Source of the DNA: Rhizobium aethiopicum
Lineage (GTDB): Bacteria; Pseudomonadota; Alphaproteobacteria; Rhizobiales; Rhizobiaceae
Assembly (NCBI RefSeq): GCF_900094625.1
Contig: NZ_FMAJ01000002.1
Span: forward strand, 310,001 to 374,000
Direction of reading: 5' to 3'
DNA length: 64,000 nucleotides
Made by a program: the position numbers and the translations under genes. The notes beneath the pieces were generated by a model. The model ran no database searches. It was not told the origin of the DNA and saw only the letters and a list, made by a program, of their open reading frames with translations. Positions 8,101-15,540 of this stretch are shown here, piece by piece (the stretch's first letter is position 1; each line of letters starts with the position of its first letter).

Positions 8101-9251
8101 GCAGCAGCAACATCACCGCAAACTGGAGCTATCCGACATCGGTCAAGCTCGGCCGGGGCCGCATCAAGGAACTGGCTGATGCCTGCAAGAGCCTCGGCAT
8201 CAAAAAGCCGCTGCTCATCACCGACCGCGGCCTTGCCTCTATGGCGATCACCAAGACCGCGCTCGACATTCTCGAAGATGCCGGTCTCGGCCGAGCGATT
8301 TTCGCTGATGTGGATCCGAACCCGAACGAGAAGAACCTCGAGGCCGGCGTCAAAGCCTTCAAGGATGGCGGTCATGACGGCGTCGTCGCCTTCGGGGGCG
8401 GCTCGGGTCTCGATCTCGGCAAGTGCGTCGCCTTCATGGCCGGCCAGACGCGGCTCGTCTGGGATTTCGAGGACATTGGCGACTGGTGGACGCGTGCAAG
8501 CCTTGAGGGCATCGCGCCGATCGTCGCTGTGCCGACGACTGCAGGCACCGGTTCGGAAGTCGGGCGCGCCAGCGTCATCACCAATTCCGAAACGCATGTG
8601 AAGAAGATCATCTTCCATCCGAAATTCCTGCCGGGCGTCGTCATTTCCGATCCGGAGCTGACGGTCGGCATGCCGAAAATCATCACCGCCGGCACCGGCA
8701 TGGATGCCTTTGCCCATTGCCTCGAGGCCTATTCCTCGCCCTTCTATCACCCGATGTCGGCCGGTATCGCGCTCGAAGGCATGCGGCTCGTTAAGGAATT
8801 CCTGCCGCGCGCCTATAGGGAAGGCACCGATCTCGAAGCCCGCGCCAACATGATGTCGGCCGCCGCCATGGGCGCGGTCGCCTTTCAGAAGGGGCTCGGC
8901 GCCATCCATGCGCTGTCGCACCCGATCGGCGCGGTCTACAACACCCATCACGGCATGACCAATGCGGTGGTCATGCCGGCGGTCCTGCGCTTCAACCGCG
9001 CAGCGATCGAGGAGAAGATCGGCCGGGCGGCCGCCTATCTCGGCATTTCAGGAGGTTTCGACGGCTTCTACGACTACGTCCTGAAGCTCCGCTCCGATCT
9101 CGGCGTGCCAGAGACGCTGACGGCGATGGGAATCGCTCCCGACCGCATCGACGAATTGTCGGCCATGGCGATCGAGGATCCGAGCGCCGGGGGCAATCCG
9201 GTTGCGATGACGCTCGAAAACACTAAGACGCTGTTCAGGGATTGTTTCTGA
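8097..9251 (+). CDS. iron-containing alcohol dehydrogenase
   Basis: A 384-residue group III alcohol dehydrogenase. The N-terminal half has the NAD-binding segments GGGSGLDLGK and VPTTAGTGSEV. The C-terminal half has the metal ligands in GTGMDAFAHCLEAY (Asp, His) and HALSHPIGAVYNTHHG (two His). It overlaps the aldehyde dehydrogenase gene by 4 bases. It would interconvert an alcohol and aldehyde; in this neighbourhood it may oxidise a gamma-glutamylated amino alcohol, which is inference. It is followed by a good terminator, so it ends the operon. Confidence 0.9.
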   Translation: MSSSNITANWSYPTSVKLGRGRIKELADACKSLGIKKPLLITDRGLASMAITKTALDILEDAGLGRAIFADVDPNPNEKNLEAGVKAFKDGGHDGVVAFGGGSGLDLGKCVAFMAGQTRLVWDFEDIGDWWTRASLEGIAPIVAVPTTAGTGSEVGRASVITNSETHVKKIIFHPKFLPGVVISDPELTVGMPKIITAGTGMDAFAHCLEAYSSPFYHPMSAGIALEGMRLVKEFLPRAYREGTDLEARANMMSAAAMGAVAFQKGLGAIHALSHPIGAVYNTHHGMTNAVVMPAVLRFNRAAIEEKIGRAAAYLGISGGFDGFYDYVLKLRSDLGVPETLTAMGIAPDRIDELSAMAIEDPSAGGNPVAMTLENTKTLFRDCF

Positions 9252-9276
9252 GGTCTTAAAGCGAAGCTGCTGACTG

Positions 9277-9310
9277 GCCCGGAAACTCGGCTTTCCGGGC
9301 TTTTCTGTTT
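9277..9310 (+). terminator. rho-independent terminator after the alcohol dehydrogenase gene
   Basis: Stem GCCCGGAAA (9277-9285) / TTTCCGGGC (9292-9300), 6-base loop, followed by TTTTCTGTTTT. Placed 25 bases after the stop codon. Confidence 0.88.
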
Positions 9311-9380
9311 TGCGGCGTCCCCAATTTTAGGGATATGAAAAGTACAGGCTGCAATTTCGGCGGGCGTCTTTAGGGATTTG

Positions 9381-9410
9381 TTAACCATGACGGTAAAGGA
9401 TGGGTTAACC
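9381..9410. promoter_or_regulatory. TTAACCAT and GGTTAACC motifs upstream of the ParA-like gene
   Basis: TTAACCAT at 9381-9388 equals the core of the alphaproteobacterial cell-cycle regulator CtrA half-site, and GGTTAACC (9403-9410) is a nearby palindrome with the same core. The spacing between the TTAA units is not the classical 7 bases. Control by CtrA is a guess consistent with a ParA-type gene 65 bases downstream. Confidence 0.3.
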
Positions 9411-9474
9411 GCACGATGCTCCGACAGTGCGCAAAAGAGCGATGCCGGCTCGCGCCAACTCCCGAGGACCGACC

Positions 9475-10173
9475 ATGCCAGTCATTACTTTCGCAAATAC
9501 CAAGGGCGGCGCCGGCAAGACGACCGCTGTTCTGCTGCTCGCGACCGAGCTTGCCCGTCAGGGCTATCGCGTGACCATTCTGGACGCCGATCCGCAGCAT
9601 TGGATTTCACGCTGGCACGAGATATCAGGGCACGTGCCCAATATTTCGGTGATCGATTTCGTGACGACCGCCTCGCTGCCGCAGCATATCAGCGAGAACA
9701 AGCATAATACCGACTATTTCATCGTTGACCTGCCGGGGGCGCGCAACCCGCTGCTCGCTACCGCCGTCGGCCTTTCCGACCATGTGCTGATCCCGATCCA
9801 GGGCTGTGCGATGGATGCGCGCGGCGGCGCGCAGGTGCTCGAACTTCTGCAGTATCTCGACGAGAAGGCGGGCATCAAGATCGGCCATTCAGTGGTGCTG
9901 ACCAGGGTCAATTCGATGGTGACGACGCGGGCTCTGCAGCTCGTCAAGTCGCTGCTCAGCGAACGGCACGTACCGGTATTGGACACGGCGATCATCGAAC
10001 GCTCGGCCTTCCGCGACATCTTCGACTGTGGCGGCACGTTGCAGACCATGGACCCCACGCGCGTCAGCAATCTCGATAAGGCGCGTGAGAACGCCACCTG
10101 TTTTGCCGAGGAGATGATGCGCAAGCTGCCGGTGCGGCTGACAGTCTCGGCACAGATGGCGACGGCAGCCTGA
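9475..10173 (+). CDS. orphan ParA-family ATPase
   Basis: A 232-residue cytoplasmic P-loop ATPase. Residues 6-18 hold the deviant Walker A motif NTKGGAGKTTAVL, then LDADPQHW (Walker A' region) and FIVDLPGARN (Walker B). Start ATG 9475 has GAGGA 6 bases upstream and places the motif near the N terminus as usual. No parB or plasmid replication genes are adjacent, so it is not an obvious partition pair. ParA relatives of this kind position proteins or DNA on the nucleoid; cargo unknown. Confidence 0.85.
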   Translation: MPVITFANTKGGAGKTTAVLLLATELARQGYRVTILDADPQHWISRWHEISGHVPNISVIDFVTTASLPQHISENKHNTDYFIVDLPGARNPLLATAVGLSDHVLIPIQGCAMDARGGAQVLELLQYLDEKAGIKIGHSVVLTRVNSMVTTRALQLVKSLLSERHVPVLDTAIIERSAFRDIFDCGGTLQTMDPTRVSNLDKARENATCFAEEMMRKLPVRLTVSAQMATAA

Positions 10174-10181
10174 GGCGCATT

Positions 10182-10589
10182 TCAGGCCTTAGCCGCCTGG
10201 GAAGCCGCATGCGAGGGCGCATGGGGCGACGGCCTTGCCCGTGCAGCATTCTGAGTGAGGAAGGATGCGATCAGCACGACCAGCCCGACGAGTGCCGGAA
10301 CGGACCCCTGATAGTCGGACGTGTTCAAATGCGCCGATAGCGCCAGCAGCAGGTGAAAGAACATGCCGGAATAGGCAAGGTCGGAAAGCGCGACACTGAC
10401 GCGCGAGAGGATCGCAGCGACGCCCAAGAGCTTGGCCACGATCAGGAGCGGCACGAGGTAGCCGGGAAAGCTCAGTTGCCCAAGGAGTTGGCGTACCGTG
10501 TCCCCTTGGGTGAGGTAGAAGGTGGCGGACATCAGATAAAGCGCGGAAAGAAGCGCGGTGCTGATCAGGTAGGTGTATTTGCGGGCCAT
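10182..10589 (-). CDS. DoxX-like small membrane protein
   Basis: About 135 residues with four hydrophobic segments (LISTALLSALYLMSATFYL, YLVPLLIVAKLLGVAAIL, YSGMFFHLLLALS, PALVGLVVLIASFL), the pattern of DoxX-family inner-membrane proteins linked to quinone or thiol stress. Start ATG 10589 has an AGGA 8 bases upstream. An in-frame GTG at 10604 would overlap the upstream stop codon. It lies 11 bases after the NmrA-like oxidoreductase gene on the same strand, so the two are probably one transcript. Confidence 0.78.
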   Translation of the reverse strand: MARKYTYLISTALLSALYLMSATFYLTQGDTVRQLLGQLSFPGYLVPLLIVAKLLGVAAILSRVSVALSDLAYSGMFFHLLLALSAHLNTSDYQGSVPALVGLVVLIASFLTQNAARARPSPHAPSHAASQAAKA

Positions 10590-10600
10590 GTTCGAAGTCC

Positions 10601-11449
10601 TCACGACTTCGACGCCGCGATGACATCGCGGAAGCAGGCGGGCGCACGTCCCGATAGCCGCTCGACGTCATGGGTCAAAACATCGAAATAGCCTTCAACG
10701 AAGGTCTTTTTGATGTCAACAAAGGCATTGATCACGATATCCGGCAGTCCTGCTTGGCCCAGTCCGCCTCGAAGCTGCTCTTCGGTAATGGCGGCAAAGC
10801 TTAGCGAGTTGCCGAGTGCATCCGAGGCAATGGCGGCGACATCATGCCCGGTCAGGGATTCCGGTCCGGTCAGATTGTAGATCGCGCCGGCATGGCCATC
10901 GCCCAGAACTGCTCCTGCTGTCGCTGCAGCCACGTCATTTCGGGAGACATAGGCGACGCGGTCCTCGCTGAGCCCTGCGAGTATCCCTTGCCCCTGCGAC
11001 ATCATAATCTCGTCGATCATGGACTGGGTGTAATAGTTCATGCGCAGGATCGTCCAACGGGGGGCAATGCGGATCAGGTGCTGCTCGCCCGTCCAGTAGG
11101 CCTCGCCGAGTGCGGGTACTCGGGCTTGGCGCGTCCCCGCCGCCGACAGCAGGAACACATGTTGCACGCCTGCCTTCACCGCTGCATCGATGGCGGACTT
11201 GAGCTGTGTGCCGCGCACTCCCGGACGCAAGTCCGCGCTTGGGATCAGCACAAGTCGGTCGAGCCCGGCATAGGCATGGAGGAGCGTATCGGGCTGGTCG
11301 TAGTCGCCCTTGCGTGCCTCGGCCGCGCCGCCCGCCTTTTCCGGCGAGCGCGAGATCGCCACGATCTGGTGGCCACCTCCGCGTGCGCCCAGTTCTTCGA
11401 TGATGGCCCCGCCGAGCTTCCCGCTTGCCCCGTTTACCCCGATCTTCAT
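10601..11449 (-). CDS. NAD(P)-binding NmrA/QorB-like oxidoreductase
   Basis: A 282-residue atypical short-chain dehydrogenase. The N-terminal nucleotide-binding loop is GVNGASGKLGGAIIEEL (the GxxGxxG form), followed by VFLLSAAG and WTILRMNYYTQSM, a layout like E. coli QorB (quinone oxidoreductase 2) and NmrA proteins. Start ATG 11449 has AAGGA 7 bases upstream; a longer frame has no support. It is divergent from an HxlR regulator, the same arrangement as qor2 and QorR of Corynebacterium, and is followed by a DoxX gene. Likely role: reduction of quinones or electrophiles under stress. Confidence 0.82.
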   Translation of the reverse strand: MKIGVNGASGKLGGAIIEELGARGGGHQIVAISRSPEKAGGAAEARKGDYDQPDTLLHAYAGLDRLVLIPSADLRPGVRGTQLKSAIDAAVKAGVQHVFLLSAAGTRQARVPALGEAYWTGEQHLIRIAPRWTILRMNYYTQSMIDEIMMSQGQGILAGLSEDRVAYVSRNDVAAATAGAVLGDGHAGAIYNLTGPESLTGHDVAAIASDALGNSLSFAAITEEQLRGGLGQAGLPDIVINAFVDIKKTFVEGYFDVLTHDVERLSGRAPACFRDVIAASKS

Positions 11450-11488
11450 GTTATCGTCCTTTTGATACAACGAACAAAATGTACGTGA

Positions 11489-11556
11489 CGATATGATCGA
11501 TATCGGGTATCGGCACAAGAATGCACATTAAAGTGCGCCACGCACACGGATGTGCG
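11489..11556. promoter_or_regulatory. candidate HxlR operators in the divergent promoter
   Basis: The 126-base region between the two divergent genes holds CGATAT-gatcg-ATATCG (11489-11505), GTGCG-cca-CGCAC (11533-11545) and an overlapping CGCACA-cgga-TGTGCG (11541-11556). HxlR proteins bind paired inverted repeats between divergent genes, so these are the best operator candidates. Which one is real is not decided. Confidence 0.45.
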
Positions 11557-11575
11557 TACCCGGATGGAGCCTCTT

Positions 11576-11971
11576 ATGAAAAACGCCGCCGTGATGCACC
11601 CCAAGGACCGGCCTGAGGGCTCCGAGCACAACGAGTGCCGAGCGCTCGGGCAAATTCTGGACCGCGTTGGCGACAAGTGGACCATAATGGTCGTCGGCGT
11701 CCTGTCGCGGGGCCCGTTTCGCTTCAACCAGTTAATGCGTGAGATCGGCGGCGTGTCCCACCGCATGCTGACCCTCACGCTTCGCAGTCTGGAGCGCGAT
11801 GGGCTTGTATCGCGGACGGCCTATGCCACCATCCCGCCGAAGGTAGAATATGCCCTCACCGACGCGGGGCGATCGCTGATCGAGCCTTTGCGGATACTCA
11901 GCAACTGGGCAATCGAATTCCGCCCTGTGATCGAGAAAGCACGGGCGGAGTTCGATAGCCGGCAGGTGTGA
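11576..11971 (+). CDS. HxlR-family transcriptional regulator
   Basis: A 131-residue winged-helix regulator. After a short N-terminal tail comes ECRALGQILDRVGDKWTIMV, the HxlR signature with a conserved early cysteine often used for redox sensing. Then follow RFNQLMREIGGVSHRMLTLT (recognition helix) and DGLVSRTAYATIPPKVEYAL (wing). GGAG 6 bases before ATG 11576 supports this start over GTG 11552 or ATG 11564. Divergent from the QorB-like gene, which it probably represses until an electrophile modifies the cysteine. Confidence 0.88.
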   Translation: MKNAAVMHPKDRPEGSEHNECRALGQILDRVGDKWTIMVVGVLSRGPFRFNQLMREIGGVSHRMLTLTLRSLERDGLVSRTAYATIPPKVEYALTDAGRSLIEPLRILSNWAIEFRPVIEKARAEFDSRQV

Positions 11972-12056
11972 GGCAGGAAGCTACGACGGACGTTTTTGAC
12001 CTCCATCAGGTGGGGTCTCCTGATCTCCGTTTACCGTTTTGCGGCCTTGGCTTTGC

Positions 12057-13457
12057 TCAATCCACGAATTCGACCGTCACACCGGGCTTCACCATCTTGG
12101 CGAGCTCGGTTGCGTCCCAGTTGGTCAGGCGGATGCAGCCGTGGCTTTGGGTGCGGCCGATCTTGGAAGGATCGGGCGTGCCGTGAATGCCGTAGGTTGG
12201 CTTGGAGAGCGCCATCCAGACGGTGCCGACCGGGCCGTTCGGGCCGGGTGGAATGTTGAGGATCTTGTCGTTGGCGCCCTGCTGGAAATTGATCTTCGGG
12301 TTATAGGTATAACCGGGATTAAGGGCGACGCGCTCGACCGTCACTGTGCCTGACGGGGAGGGCGTATCGGTGGACCCGATCGACGCCGGGTAGGCGGCGA
12401 TGAGATTGCCGGCGCCGTCATAGGCGAAGACCTGCTTGCGACCCTTGTCGGCGATGATGCGGGCGACCTCACCGGTCTTCGCGTCGCCGGGATTGACGAC
12501 CTTGATCACCGTGCCGGGGACGCTGAAATCAGCGCCGGGGTTCATTTCCTTGAGGAAGGCCTCGTCCATGTGGAAGCGCTCGGCGAGCATTTCGGTGGTC
12601 GAGGTATAGGCAAGCGACGGCAGCAGCGCCTTATGCGCGTAGTCTTCCGGGATCTGTGCGACGAATGGGCCGGCGGCATCGGCCGGCGTGATCGTGTAGC
12701 TGACGACCGGCAGACCGCCGGTCATGCGCAGCTCTTCGAGAATGGCTTCGGTGTTGTTCGGATCGAGCTTGGAGCCGGTCATCTGGTCATAGGCGTAAAT
12801 CGCCTTGGTGACATTCGAGCCCATATGGCCGTCGATGACGCCCGGAGAGATGCCGGCGCGATCGAGAAAGACCTGCAGTGCGACGATCTCGGGTTTCGAC
12901 TTGTCCTTCAGCGTAATGACGGGCTCTTCAGGCGCGGTCCTCGGCGCGTCGGCTGGCGGAATCTGCTGGTCGGGATCGATCGAGGCGTAATCGTCGCCCG
13001 ACTGCGGATTGCCGATGCTGTTGTCGTCCGGATAAGGCTGCTCGCCGAGGGGCTGGCGTTCGATTGCTGCGTCGCGCGGAATGCCGCCGGTGACGGCGCC
13101 GCGCTCGGAATAGCGCGTCTCGCCATAGGGATTGTCGTCGGCATAGTAGGGATCATTGCCGAATTGGTCGCTATAGACCTCACGCGAGCCGGGGCGCGGC
13201 GGATAATAGCCGCGGGCGCGCATCTCGGTGGCGACGATATTGCCGAAGCCATCGATCAGCACACGGTTGCCGCTGCGGTCGCGGGCGTAGATGAATCCAG
13301 GCGGGACATAGTCGAGGATTTCACCGTTCGGCGTGACCAGCACGATATCGCTCTGGCGGCGGTCGCGGAATTGCTGCGCACTTGCCTCTGGCGCGGCCAG
13401 CGCAAGGGATGCCAAGAGGGCGGCAAGCGAAAATGCCGATTTCAGAAAGCGACTCAC
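12057..13457 (-). CDS. periplasmic L,D-transpeptidase (YkuD/ErfK family)
   Basis: A 466-residue exported protein. Signal peptide at residues 1-27 (SLAALLASLALAAPEASAQ). Then comes a region of about 150 residues rich in Tyr, Pro and Asp, a peptidoglycan-binding-1-type segment (KPEIVALQVFLDRAGISPGV) near residues 187-235, and the YkuD catalytic domain. The active site is HGTPD (His425) and SHGCIRL (His439, Cys441, Arg443). It forms 3-3 crosslinks in murein or anchors proteins to it. Rhizobiales rely heavily on such enzymes for polar growth. A single gene, with a 254-base gap upstream showing no clear site. Confidence 0.93.
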   Translation of the reverse strand: MSRFLKSAFSLAALLASLALAAPEASAQQFRDRRQSDIVLVTPNGEILDYVPPGFIYARDRSGNRVLIDGFGNIVATEMRARGYYPPRPGSREVYSDQFGNDPYYADDNPYGETRYSERGAVTGGIPRDAAIERQPLGEQPYPDDNSIGNPQSGDDYASIDPDQQIPPADAPRTAPEEPVITLKDKSKPEIVALQVFLDRAGISPGVIDGHMGSNVTKAIYAYDQMTGSKLDPNNTEAILEELRMTGGLPVVSYTITPADAAGPFVAQIPEDYAHKALLPSLAYTSTTEMLAERFHMDEAFLKEMNPGADFSVPGTVIKVVNPGDAKTGEVARIIADKGRKQVFAYDGAGNLIAAYPASIGSTDTPSPSGTVTVERVALNPGYTYNPKINFQQGANDKILNIPPGPNGPVGTVWMALSKPTYGIHGTPDPSKIGRTQSHGCIRLTNWDATELAKMVKPGVTVEFVD

Positions 13458-13711
13458 GTCTCAAACCTCGAACAGTGACTGGGCAGACACACACCCGCCA
13501 ATCTTGACGCTAGTGTGGAATTTATGAAACCGTGCTGAACAAAATATGAAAATCACCAAGATTTCCTTTTACTCATAAACGTTTGCGTCTCTCTGTCAGT
13601 TCCGCAAAATCCACGGTTGCGGCAAAAGCGCAAGAGGAGAATGGCGCCGATTGACGAAAGACTGCGGGAAACCTAACGCTAGGGCGGGCGATAGGCCTGA
13701 GGAGACCCGAG

Positions 13712-14551
13712 ATGATCGAATTTGCCGCTGCAAGCGGGCCGCGCCTGATGCTCGATGAAACATCGGTGCTTGATATCGGCGGGTGTATCGTCAACGGCGT
13801 CGACATCGCGCCTAAACGCGCCATTCCCGACGACGGCGATCCGCGAATCGATCACTCGCTTGAGGGCTTCCTCTTCACCTGCGGCCCCGACCATATACGA
13901 CACCGCCAGCCAATTCCCGGCAGGGATGACGGCAAGGTCTATCCGCTGCACGGATCGGCCTCCGGCCATTCGGCCAAGGTCCTGTGGACGAAATACGAAA
14001 ACGGCAATGCCGAATGCCGCGCCGATATAGACATCGTGACGGTCGACGGACTGCAGCAGCGCATCGAACGGCTGTGGCGGATCGATGGGGCGACCGGCGA
14101 GGCGCGGCTCGAAGACCGGGTTATCAATGCAAGCGACGAGGTGGTGCCGACCTTCCTGATGTATCATATGAATGTCGGCGGCAAATGGCTGGACGAGGGC
14201 ACGCGGCTCGAAGGCCGGATGCTGGAGAATGGCGGCTCGCCCTGGGCCTTCGGCGAGGAGCCGGGCGGCATCTTCTGCGTACCGGCTCCGGCGACGGAGG
14301 AGGGCTTTGCGGAGGTTCGCCTCGGACCGATCGCCGCAATCGGCGGCAGGACGCTCAGCCTGCGCTTCCGCGCCGATACGCTGCCCTTTCTCCAGATCTG
14401 GCGGAACCAGAAGGCGCCGGCCCATATTATCGGCATCGAGCCGGCGTCGCATCGCTGGGTCGCGCGCGACGAACTTGAGGCGGCCGGTGAGTTCAACATG
14501 CTGGCGCCCGGTGAGAGCCGCAGCTATGCCCTGAGCTTTGCCTTCCTGTGA
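13712..14551 (+). CDS. DUF4432 / aldose-1-epimerase-like protein
   Basis: A 279-residue protein resembling the galactose-mutarotase fold: an early DGKVYPLHGSASGH segment, RIERLWRIDG, LMYHMNVGGKW (the region that carries a catalytic His in relatives) and FLQIWRNQK. DUF4432 proteins are uncharacterised relatives of aldose 1-epimerases, often linked to sugar catabolism. No sugar genes are adjacent. The next genes encode a small CRSGARS-loop protein and a RidA protein. Confidence 0.75.
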   Translation: MIEFAAASGPRLMLDETSVLDIGGCIVNGVDIAPKRAIPDDGDPRIDHSLEGFLFTCGPDHIRHRQPIPGRDDGKVYPLHGSASGHSAKVLWTKYENGNAECRADIDIVTVDGLQQRIERLWRIDGATGEARLEDRVINASDEVVPTFLMYHMNVGGKWLDEGTRLEGRMLENGGSPWAFGEEPGGIFCVPAPATEEGFAEVRLGPIAAIGGRTLSLRFRADTLPFLQIWRNQKAPAHIIGIEPASHRWVARDELEAAGEFNMLAPGESRSYALSFAFL

Positions 14552-14623
14552 GCGAAGTTTTGTTGACGCTCGGCGGCCTCCCGTCGTAGACCTTCAAGCC
14601 ATGATTTTTGAGGAGACAGAACG

Positions 14624-14962
14624 ATGGATATTCGCCAGATCGACGATGAATATTCGGTATCGGGCCAAATCACGCTCGAGAACCTCGACGAGATCAAGGC
14701 GCTGGGATTCAAATCGATCGTCTGCCACCGCCCCGACCATGAAAGTCCCGACCAGACATCATTCTCCGTCATCGAAGCTCGTGCCAAGGAGCTCGGACTC
14801 GATATCGCCCATGTGCCGGTTGGTCCGATGGGCGTGACCGAGGAGGCGGTGCAGGGGATGGTCGATGCGCTCGATGAATTCCCGCGGCCGATGCTCGGCT
14901 ATTGCCGGTCGGGTGCGCGCTCGACGGCGATCTACCAGAAGACCCATCATATCCGTAGCTAG
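14624..14962 (+). CDS. TIGR01244/DUF442 phosphatase-like or sulfurtransferase-like protein
   Basis: A 112-residue protein of the beta-lactamase-hydrolase-like phosphatase family: starts MDIRQIDDEYSVSGQIT, has GFKSIVCHRPDHE, and carries the catalytic loop CRSGARS with Cys94. The same fold appears as the N-terminal half of Blh, which in other rhizobia and plant-associated bacteria is tied to sulfide and persulfide handling; here it stands alone. Substrate uncertain (phosphate or sulfane sulfur). Confidence 0.82.
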   Translation: MDIRQIDDEYSVSGQITLENLDEIKALGFKSIVCHRPDHESPDQTSFSVIEARAKELGLDIAHVPVGPMGVTEEAVQGMVDALDEFPRPMLGYCRSGARSTAIYQKTHHIRS

Positions 14963-14988
14963 GCGCCCGTTCCAGCTACCGGTTTTCC

Positions 14989-15008
14989 GGCGCTGCCTCG
15001 GCAGCGCC
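14989..15008 (+). promoter_or_regulatory. hairpin between the DUF442 and RidA genes
   Basis: GGCGCTGCC / GGCAGCGCC with a 2-base centre, 20 bases in all and no U-run, 29 bases before the RidA start. It may limit read-through or shield mRNA. Confidence 0.45.
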
Positions 15009-15036
15009 GCCACTTCCATTTACTCAGGAGACGATA

Positions 15037-15381
15037 ATGAGCATTAAGCGTATCGACGTCGGTGCACGCATGAGCGGCGCCGTCATTCACGGCAACACGG
15101 TTTATCTGGCGGGCCAGGTCGGCGAGGGCGAAAGCGTCACCGATCAGTGCAAGTCCTCGCTCGCCGAAGTCGACCGCCTGTTGGCGGCCGCCGGCAGCAG
15201 CAAGTCGAAGATCCTGCAGACGATCGTCTATCTCTCCGACATCGCTTATTTCGCCGAGATGAACGCTGCCTGGGAAGCCTGGATCGATCCGGCAAACCCG
15301 CCGGCCCGCGCCACCAGCGAAGCCAAGCTCGCTGCGCCAAAGTACAAGGTCGAGTTCATCGTCACGGCCGCGCTCGACTAG
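15037..15381 (+). CDS. RidA-family enamine/imine deaminase
   Basis: A 114-residue RidA (YjgF/YER057c/UK114) protein. Marks are GNTVYLAGQVGEG, a helix with SLAEVDRLLAAAGSS, KILQTIVYLSDI and NPPARATSEAKLA with the conserved substrate arginine. RidA proteins hydrolyse reactive 2-aminoacrylate-type intermediates made by PLP enzymes. This one has the shorter, RutC/Rid-like form and may not be the housekeeping RidA. It follows the DUF442 gene closely on the same strand. Confidence 0.85.
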   Translation: MSIKRIDVGARMSGAVIHGNTVYLAGQVGEGESVTDQCKSSLAEVDRLLAAAGSSKSKILQTIVYLSDIAYFAEMNAAWEAWIDPANPPARATSEAKLAAPKYKVEFIVTAALD

Positions 15382-15488
15382 AGCATGCGGCGCAAAAGTG
15401 TGCAGCGGTTTTGCGGCAAGGACATGCGTAAAAACAAAGACCTAAAGCGCGCGGAGCGAATCTGAGAGATCGCGACACGCGCTTTAGG
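15382..15488. repeat. rhizobial dispersed intergenic repeat
   Basis: Begins at the RidA stop codon with a GCATGCGGCGCAAAAGTGTG-type unit and ends with an 11-bp inverted repeat CCTAAAGCGCG (15441-15451) / CGCGCTTTAGG (15478-15488). I recognise this composition from many rhizobial intergenic regions. It can form a stable hairpin in the RidA mRNA tail. Confidence 0.65.
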
Positions 15489-15509
15489 GTTGCTGCAATC
15501 CTGTCTCAG

Positions 15510-15540
15510 AAAGCCGGTGGCGAACTTACCGGCTTTTTGT
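15510..15540 (+). terminator. rho-independent terminator downstream of ridA-like gene
   Basis: Stem AAAGCCGGT (15510-15518) / ACCGGCTTT (15528-15536) with a 9-base loop and a short T-run. It overlaps the stop codon of the convergent ThDP-enzyme gene; it works best for the + strand. Confidence 0.8.
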
